Source: JBGPYM01 sp041493205 (GTDB taxonomy: Bacteria; Bacteroidota; Ignavibacteria; UBA10030; UBA6906). From it: DNA of 12,037 bases. The stretch lies in contig JBGPYM010000081.1 of assembly GCA_041493205.1 (NCBI GenBank), forward strand, positions 1 to 12,037. Direction: 5' to 3'. The notes below the pieces were generated by a model that made no database searches, was not told the DNA's origin, and saw only the letters and a list, made by a program, of their open reading frames with translations. Below are positions 7,423-12,037 of this stretch, in pieces. The translations under genes and the position numbers were made by a program. Every line of letters begins with the position of its first letter. Positions within the stretch are counted from its first letter, which is position 1.

Positions 7423-8396
7423 GCGGTGAGTTCTCCGATGATTTTGACGAGGCCCTCTTCCCGGCGCTTGATGGTAAACCTGTCTGCGATTGCGGCACGG
7501 GCGGCCGTTGCGGCCTCCGGGGGCGATACGAGGCCTCGCCTGAGTGCATCGCTGAGCAGTGCGGCGTCCCCATACGGGACGAGCAACCCTGCCCCGTTGA
7601 TGGCGCTCTTCATCCCGCCCACATCGGTCCCCACCGGAAAGCATCCGCAGAGCATGGCCTCGCACACGGCCCCCGGCAGTCCTTCGATGACGGAGGGCTG
7701 GCAGTATACCTTGGCCCTGCGGTAGAGTCCGAGCAATTCATCCCTGCCGATTCTCGCCCGTATGTCCACATTTGCGGGAGCTCTGCTGCGGAGCCCGGCA
7801 ATGAGCCGCTCGTGAATCCCGATGACGACGAAAGGCACCGCGGGCAATCTGCTCGCAGCGTCAAACAGCAGATCGATCCCTTTGATCTTCAGGCGAGCTT
7901 CGGAGTCGCAGACGGCCACCGTCAACACAAGCTGTTCTTTTGTCCCTGCGGGGGACCAGACGCCCGGATCATAACCGGTCGGCAGTGTCTCGATGTTCCC
8001 GCCAGAGTATCCGGCCCGGCGCATGGCCTGTTCCTTGAGCGACGGATCCACAGCAAGGACGCGGTCTGCATTTCTGAGAGCATACCCGACGAGCCTTCCC
8101 CTCCAGGGGGAAATCCAGATTCCGTACCCCATCGCGGGGATGGCGGCGACATCGGCGCCGCCGAGAGCAATCACAGAAGGGACTCCCGACCGTCGGGCAG
8201 AAAACACAGCCGCGGCTGCATAGGTGGAGGCAAACCAGGTAAACACAAGGTCAACGCTCCGGACCTCCGCCGCAATCGCCAGAGGGGCGGAGATACCGTG
8301 TGCGAGGAGGTGAGTGACTTCAAAATGCTTTCGCAGCAAATCGAGGTCTTGGGAGATAAACGGAGTGACAAACGTCGAGGTAACGAGGATTTTCAC
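7419..8396 (-). CDS. GT4-type glycosyltransferase, first gene of the glycan module
   Basis: A GT-B fold retaining glycosyltransferase of about 325 residues. The N-terminus, read from a GTG, is MKILVTSTFVTPFISQ, the usual first beta strand. LPTGYDPGVW (138-147) stands where PNGVD usually is. KIKGIDLLFDA (170-180) gives the basic donor-phosphate site, and E238-GLPGAVC-E246 is the E-x7-E signature. The family transfers sugars from nucleotide donors; the sugar is unknown. Start choice: the frame is open to a GTG at 8453 that would add 19 residues (beginning PYLFGSFSNSPPG) before the beta strand. Neither start has a good Shine-Dalgarno. I prefer 8396 because it matches the family N-terminus and because a promoter-like pair lies over the extra segment. 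The stop overlaps the flippase start (ATGA). Confidence 0.85.
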   Translation of the reverse strand: MKILVTSTFVTPFISQDLDLLRKHFEVTHLLAHGISAPLAIAAEVRSVDLVFTWFASTYAAAAVFSARRSGVPSVIALGGADVAAIPAMGYGIWISPWRGRLVGYALRNADRVLAVDPSLKEQAMRRAGYSGGNIETLPTGYDPGVWSPAGTKEQLVLTVAVCDSEARLKIKGIDLLFDAASRLPAVPFVVIGIHERLIAGLRSRAPANVDIRARIGRDELLGLYRRAKVYCQPSVIEGLPGAVCEAMLCGCFPVGTDVGGMKSAINGAGLLVPYGDAALLSDALRRGLVSPPEAATAARAAIADRFTIKRREEGLVKIIGELTA

Positions 8397-8441
8397 TCGC
8401 GACAATCGGATTCCGGGCGGTGAGTTGGAGAAACTGCCGAA

Positions 8442-8470
8442 AAGATACGGCACAACCGCACAACAATCAA
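8442..8470 (-). promoter_or_regulatory. Candidate sigma70-like promoter for the glycan module
   Basis: On the minus strand TTGATT (8470-8465) and TATCTT (8447-8442) are separated by exactly 17 bases. Each matches four of six positions of the standard -35 and -10 boxes. It sits just after the channel gene stop and about 45 bases before the preferred GTG start of the first glycosyltransferase. Such pairs occur by chance, and some phyla use other promoter consensus sequences. Confidence 0.3.
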
Positions 8471-8482
8471 GGAACTGCCCGG

Positions 8483-9433
8483 TCAGGCGAGAGTGATGCG
8501 GTCGAACAGGTGGATCCGGTGCAGGTTGACACTCAGCTCGCCGTCAGAGTCCTGCTCGAATACGTCGCTGAACTTCGCCCCCCAGACGATCTCGTGTCCT
8601 TTGTACGAGGAACGGGAATAGACGATTTGCGCGAATGTGTCGTCGATACCGTTCAGGAGGACGAGCAGCTCGGGATCGGAAGCCCGGAATTCCTCTTCGG
8701 AGAGCCCCCGCATGGGGCTTCGTTCGTCGATCGGGTGCACCACGGTCCAGGTCAGTGGAAAGAACATGACCTCATCACGCTCAAGGGCAAGGGGGTGAAA
8801 CCGCCGAACGGGGCCGGAGGCTGAGGGTTCCATGCGACTGAGCAGGACCTGCACCCCCACTTTGATCATCTGGTTGTTCCGTTCGTTCGCGATCCTGAAC
8901 ATGAGGCCGCGGATGCCCCTGTAGGGGGCGACGATAGCATTGTCGCTGTACACAATCCGGGCATTGGGCTGCGAGAAACGTACGAACATGAGGCTGGTCG
9001 CAAGCGCAAAACCAAGCAGTCCGGCCAGGGCTTCCGCGCTTGCCAGGATATTGGAGGCAATCCCGACCGGAGCTATCCTTCCGTACCCGATGGTGGTCGA
9101 GGTTTGAACGCTGAAGAAGAAGTCGTCCAGGAACCTCCGTTCATCCGACGCCGACTCCTCTCCGGAGAGACTTCCGCGGCCCGCAAGGTAGTATCCCTCC
9201 GCAAAAAGTACGTTAAACAGAAGATAGGAAGCGATCACGAGGGTATAAAATCGCGGCCACGATATCGTCACGAGATAGTGGTATGGCGCAAACCGGCGGC
9301 GGAATGGCAGCCTTTTCCGCCGCACATTGAAGCTTCCGTCACGATTGAGAAACCGGAGGCGCGAATCCTGTGCGACCCGGGACCCGAACCCCAGATCGCT
9401 CAGGTCCTCGCGTTTGGGCTGGTCGACGTTCAT
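8483..9433 (-). CDS. KirBac-type inward rectifier potassium channel
   Basis: A 316-residue prokaryotic Kir channel. Order of parts: cytoplasmic N-terminus (1-50) with a slide-helix region near FAPYHYLVTISWPRFYT, outer helix about 60-83, pore helix 101-113, selectivity filter TTIGYG (113-118) followed by RIAPVG, inner helix about 126-151 with acidic Glu134 in SAEALAGLLG, then the cytoplasmic immunoglobulin-like domain from RFSQPNARIVYSDNAIV (152-168) to the end. SRSSYKGHEIVWGAKFSDVF (273-292) is the family's conserved late block. It should form a tetramer in the inner membrane and conduct K+; ligand gating by lipids or pH is typical of the family but not visible here. Length and all key elements are complete. 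The ATG overlaps the msrB TGA (ATGA) with GAAGG close upstream, so expression is probably coupled to msrB. Confidence 0.93.
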   Translation of the reverse strand: MNVDQPKREDLSDLGFGSRVAQDSRLRFLNRDGSFNVRRKRLPFRRRFAPYHYLVTISWPRFYTLVIASYLLFNVLFAEGYYLAGRGSLSGEESASDERRFLDDFFFSVQTSTTIGYGRIAPVGIASNILASAEALAGLLGFALATSLMFVRFSQPNARIVYSDNAIVAPYRGIRGLMFRIANERNNQMIKVGVQVLLSRMEPSASGPVRRFHPLALERDEVMFFPLTWTVVHPIDERSPMRGLSEEEFRASDPELLVLLNGIDDTFAQIVYSRSSYKGHEIVWGAKFSDVFEQDSDGELSVNLHRIHLFDRITLA

Positions 9434-9909
9434 TGCGCCTTCACGAAATTCAGCGCGACGGAGTTCATGCAGTACCGGAGGCCGGTCGGCGCCGGTCCGT
9501 CATCGAATACATGGCCGAGGTGGGCATCGCACCGCGCGCAGAGGACTTCCGTCCTCTCCATCCCGAAACCCCTGTCGGTTTCCAGCCGGATATTCTCCGG
9601 AGCGACGGGGGAAAAGAAACTTGGCCAACCCGTTCCTGATTCGAATTTCGTCTCCGACGTAAAGAGCTCCGTGCCGCAGCAGACGCACTTGTAGATCCCC
9701 TTCTCGTGATTCTTCCAGTAGGGACCCGAGCACGCGAGCTCGGTCCCTTTGTGCCGGGTCACTTTATACTGTTCCGGCGTCAGGATCTTCTTCCACTCCT
9801 CATCGGTCTTGACGATCTTTTCCAGCATGACGTAGTCCCTCTTCTCTACTGAATAGAGTTTTATGGTCGCCATAACCATCGCCATAACCCACAACAAAAT
9901 CGAATTCAT
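9430..9909 (-). CDS. msrB: Peptide-methionine (R)-S-oxide reductase MsrB with hydrophobic N-terminus
   Basis: A 159-residue MsrB, which reduces the R-epimer of methionine sulfoxide in proteins. The domain spans about 36-157. Zinc ligands are Cys75/Cys78 (CVCC) and Cys124/Cys127 (CARC). SGTGWPSF is at 91-98, and the catalytic cysteine is Cys147 in RYCMNSVALNF. A threonine (Thr94) stands in SGTGWPSF where many MsrBs have the recycling cysteine; Cys60 in GTELACSG could take that role, which is inference. Residues 1-20 (MNSILLWVMAMVMATIKLYS) are hydrophobic and could be an uncleaved anchor or weak export signal. A shorter start at 9828 (MLEKIVKTDEEWKK) also has an AGAGGG-type site and would give a cytoplasmic enzyme. 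I keep the longer form because its ATG also has AGAGGG. The stop overlaps the channel start. Confidence 0.93.
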   Translation of the reverse strand: MNSILLWVMAMVMATIKLYSVEKRDYVMLEKIVKTDEEWKKILTPEQYKVTRHKGTELACSGPYWKNHEKGIYKCVCCGTELFTSETKFESGTGWPSFFSPVAPENIRLETDRGFGMERTEVLCARCDAHLGHVFDDGPAPTGLRYCMNSVALNFVKAQ

Positions 9910-9910
9910 T

Positions 9911-9940
9911 CTTTCCCTCTGCGCCTTTGCGCCTCAGCGG
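9911..9940. repeat. Short 8-base-period repeat-like element between hydrolase and msrB
   Basis: On the minus strand the spacer contains GGCGCAAA then GGCGCAGA then GG (9933-9916), two imperfect 8-base units, within CCGCTGAGGCGCAAAGGC continuing to GCAGAGGGAAAG. I recall similar GCGCAGAG/GCGCAAAG arrays as widely scattered intergenic sequences in several bacterial phyla; this is memory, not a search. The hydrolase TGA stop (9936-9934) lies directly against it, and its AGAGGG serves as the msrB ribosome binding site. Confidence 0.5.
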
Positions 9941-11826
9941 TTTGAAAGTTCTTTGTGCAGAATGACGCGCGATGCCGCCCCGGCCTGCCTGTACACCCTG
10001 ATGGTTTCCTTTTGAAAATCCGAGTCCACGGCGTCATAAATGTTCATAAACTTCTGCGGATTTCTGTCCACAAGCGGGAACCAGCTGCTCTGGACCTGAA
10101 TCATGATCCGGTGTCCGGGAAGGAACGCATGGTGGACGTCGCGCAATGCGAATCGTACCGGCGTGACAACTCCCGGGGTGAATGGTTCGGATTTTTCATA
10201 GCTGTTTCGAAATTTGCCGCGGATCACCTCCGCACGGACGAGCATCTGGTAACCGCCGGGGTGAACCGCCCGGGGGTCCACAGAGCGATCCGGTAGTGAA
10301 TCGGGAAACACGTCGATCAGTTTGACTATGAAATCCGCATCGGTTCCCGAGAGTGCGACGAACAGGTCCGCCGTCACCGGCCCCGCGGCATGGACCGGCC
10401 CGCGTACCGGACCTGTTTCATACGACAGGACGTCGGGGCGGCTCCACGCGAACCGCTGATCTTCCGCAATGTACTCGACACCACGGGATGGCCGGATATG
10501 CTGCGTGTAAGGAACCGGCCGGTCGGGATCGCTGAGGTACTCATCTAAACCATTTTTCGCGCCCGGAGGTTCGGGCGTGAGCGATGATTTTTCTCCAAAA
10601 TAAAATGTCGTTTCTGCAACGGCGGGAGGCCACCGGTCGTGGGAATGCCATTCATTCGACCCGGTTTCAAAGACGAGGGCTTCAGGGAGCCGGGGGTCGG
10701 GTCCCCCCTTCAGGAATTGCCTGAAAAACGGAAGCTCAACATTCTCCCTGAACCGGACCGAATGCTTCGCCCCGAACCGCACATCACCGAGGGAGTCGCC
10801 GTCATCCCGAGCCCACCCTCCGTGTTGCCAGGGGCCCAGGACGATCCTGGAATTCGTGCCGGGACTTTCCTTCTCGATGGTCCGGTAGATCGACAGGGGT
10901 CCGTAGAGATCTTCCGCATCGAAGAGTCCCCCGACAATAAGCACCGCGGGCGTGACGTTTCTGAGATGCGGGAGGATGTTCCTCGCCTTCCAGAAGGCAT
11001 CGTACGACTCGTGCGCCATGAGATCGTTCCAGAACGCAATCTTGCCATGGAAGAATCGTTCGTTCGCGTTCGGCAACGCACCAAGCGTGAGGAAGAACCG
11101 ATAGGCATCGGGAGTCTTCAAGTCGACCCCCTTCGCGGAGGCCGTTGTGGGAGCCGGCCTTGGCTGGCCAAACCCTGAGAAGAAGTGGAACGCATCCAGC
11201 AGGTACAACGCCCCGTTATGATGGAAGTCGTCGCCGATAAACCAATCGGCGATGGGGGCCTGCGGTGAAACCGCCTTGAGTGCAGGGTGCGCGTCGATCA
11301 GGCTCATTGCAGCGTAAAATCCGGGATACGAGATCCCCCAGATCCCGACCTTCCCGTTGTTGTGAGCGACATGGTTGACGAGCCAGTCGATCGTGTCGTA
11401 GGTATCGCTGCTCTCGTCGATGTGTTGCCTACCCTGCTTTCGGGGAACATACGGCCTCATGTCTTCGAATTCCCCTTCCGACATCATCCGTCCTCGCACG
11501 TCCTGGTAGACGAAGATGAACCCGTCGCGCTGGAAGGCCGACGAAGGACCGAGCGTTGATTTCATCGTGTCGGACCCGTACGGCGCAACGCTGTACGGAG
11601 TCCGGTTGAGCATCACGGGGTACGATTGCGTGGTGTCCCTGGGCGAGTAGACCGACGTGAAGAGCTTCACCCCGTCGCGCATCGGGATGAGGACTTCGCG
11701 CTTTGCGAAGTGTCGAAGCACGTAGAGTGAATCCTGGGCGTGAAGAGGGCCAGCGGGGAGGAGCAGAATGAGGAGGGCGGGGACCGACCGCACTATCGAT
11801 GGAAGGATGCGATGAGGGAGTTTCAT
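9934..11826 (-). CDS. Secreted CocE/NonD-family hydrolase, alpha-amino acid ester hydrolase-like
   Basis: A 630-residue protein of the CocE/X-Pro dipeptidyl-peptidase S15 family. Residues 1-30 are a signal peptide ending LLPAGPLHA, so the enzyme is periplasmic or secreted. The alpha/beta-hydrolase domain has Ser166 in GIWGISYPGF, Asp303 in GGLFDAEDLYG, and His335 in GPWQHGG, a complete triad. A helical cap lies between (about 195-290). The C-terminal jelly-roll domain runs from about 385 to 620. Asp199/Asp200 (GDDFHHNGA) together with Glu305 and Asp306 match the carboxylate cluster that binds the substrate amino group in alpha-amino acid ester hydrolases, so esters or amides of alpha-amino acids are the best guess. 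Other members cleave cocaine or glutaryl-cephalosporins. The ATG has a modest GGGGA five bases ahead and lies 36 bases after the lyase stop. Confidence 0.9.
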   Translation of the reverse strand: MKLPHRILPSIVRSVPALLILLLPAGPLHAQDSLYVLRHFAKREVLIPMRDGVKLFTSVYSPRDTTQSYPVMLNRTPYSVAPYGSDTMKSTLGPSSAFQRDGFIFVYQDVRGRMMSEGEFEDMRPYVPRKQGRQHIDESSDTYDTIDWLVNHVAHNNGKVGIWGISYPGFYAAMSLIDAHPALKAVSPQAPIADWFIGDDFHHNGALYLLDAFHFFSGFGQPRPAPTTASAKGVDLKTPDAYRFFLTLGALPNANERFFHGKIAFWNDLMAHESYDAFWKARNILPHLRNVTPAVLIVGGLFDAEDLYGPLSIYRTIEKESPGTNSRIVLGPWQHGGWARDDGDSLGDVRFGAKHSVRFRENVELPFFRQFLKGGPDPRLPEALVFETGSNEWHSHDRWPPAVAETTFYFGEKSSLTPEPPGAKNGLDEYLSDPDRPVPYTQHIRPSRGVEYIAEDQRFAWSRPDVLSYETGPVRGPVHAAGPVTADLFVALSGTDADFIVKLIDVFPDSLPDRSVDPRAVHPGGYQMLVRAEVIRGKFRNSYEKSEPFTPGVVTPVRFALRDVHHAFLPGHRIMIQVQSSWFPLVDRNPQKFMNIYDAVDSDFQKETIRVYRQAGAASRVILHKELSNR

Positions 11827-11862
11827 GTCGTCCCCGGAAGATGAAAAGAACGGTTTCTCAGC

Positions 11863-12037
11863 TCAGGTGTGCGATCCCGGCCGGAGGATGCCGCTGAATT
11901 TCCCCGACGCGATCAGAGTCGCCAGCGCATCAATGTCGTTTGAGAGAGGCCTGTCGCCTTTCTGCGCCGGGGCCGCGACCCTGACCGCTGTAAGGGCAAG
12001 TGCCGCCCCCGTACCCGGGCGCCGGTTGCGCAGGTCA
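11863..12037 (-). CDS. C-terminal end of a probable histidine/aromatic amino acid ammonia-lyase
   Basis: The last 57 codons and stop of a gene entering from the right edge. The peptide contains RRPGTGAALALTAVRVAAP, then KGDRPLSNDIDALATLIASG. The order R-PGxG-A-x(5)-VR-x(3)-P-x(3)-DRPLxxDI-x-AL-x-LI-x-SG is what I know from the C-termini of histidine and phenylalanine/tyrosine ammonia-lyases (HutH-like). The active-site MIO triplet (Ala-Ser-Gly) would lie outside the window, so activity cannot be judged. These enzymes eliminate ammonia from histidine or aromatic amino acids in the cytoplasm. The 36-base spacer to the hydrolase has no terminator, so cotranscription is likely. The frame is clear; the family call rests on a short segment. 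Confidence 0.6.
   Translation of the reverse strand, partial: DLRNRRPGTGAALALTAVRVAAPAQKGDRPLSNDIDALATLIASGKFSGILRPGSHT

Noticed and set aside
7423..7665. N-terminal extension of the flippase to 548 residues
   Set aside because: The added residues are arginine-rich shadow sequence within the upstream glycosyltransferase; the family starts at MKVPLRNILAI.
8185..8197. Small palindrome CCCGACCGTCGGG resembling the core of the junction repeat
   Set aside because: It shares only the GTCGGG half with the 3426-3445 element, has a one-base loop and sits inside a glycosyltransferase strand region; treated as coincidence.
7812..8423. Plus-strand open frame of 203 codons opposite the first glycosyltransferase
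   Set aside because: Antisense to a gene with a clear E-x7-E motif; the translation is rich in Arg, Gly and Asp with no domain.

Overview
All supported genes lie on the minus strand, so transcription runs from high to low coordinates. They are packed tightly: the largest gap is about 110 bases, and five junctions are 4-base ATGA stop/start overlaps. I saw no rRNA, tRNA, CRISPR array, transposase or rho-independent terminator. By eye the sequence is GC-rich (high fifties percent) with even codon use. Signal peptides, a KirBac-type potassium channel, an S41 peptidase of the GDGHT type and a CocE/AEH-type esterase suggest a free-living, probably Gram-negative environmental bacterium. The FCB supergroup or Acidobacteriota-like lineages would fit, but the phylum cannot be fixed from this window.

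Right part (12037 down to 8483), in order of transcription: the last 57 residues of a probable histidine/aromatic amino acid ammonia-lyase; a secreted CocE/NonD-family hydrolase with the residues of alpha-amino acid ester hydrolases; methionine sulfoxide reductase MsrB with a hydrophobic N-terminus; and a KirBac-type inward rectifier channel whose start overlaps the msrB stop.

Middle part (8396 down to 2485): a compact glycan module of five genes, each overlapping the next by ATGA. These are a GT4 glycosyltransferase, a Wzx/PST-type flippase, a polysaccharide deacetylase with an extra N-terminal domain, a second GT4 glycosyltransferase and an EamA/DMT permease. A candidate promoter lies just ahead of it. 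The likely output is a small surface or exported saccharide with a deacetylation step. No polymerase, priming transferase or outer-membrane export gene is present, so these must be elsewhere or unnecessary.

Left part (2446 down to 1): a conserved four-helix membrane protein of unknown function, a secreted S41-type peptidase with a C-terminal TPR-like tail, and the first 64 residues of a small protein resembling DUF1579 proteins.

The most unusual features are two short repeat-like elements placed exactly at gene junctions. One is a palindrome that encodes the last residues of a glycosyltransferase and sits 5 bases before the next start codon. The other is an 8-base-period element that lies directly against the hydrolase stop codon and supplies the ribosome binding site of msrB.
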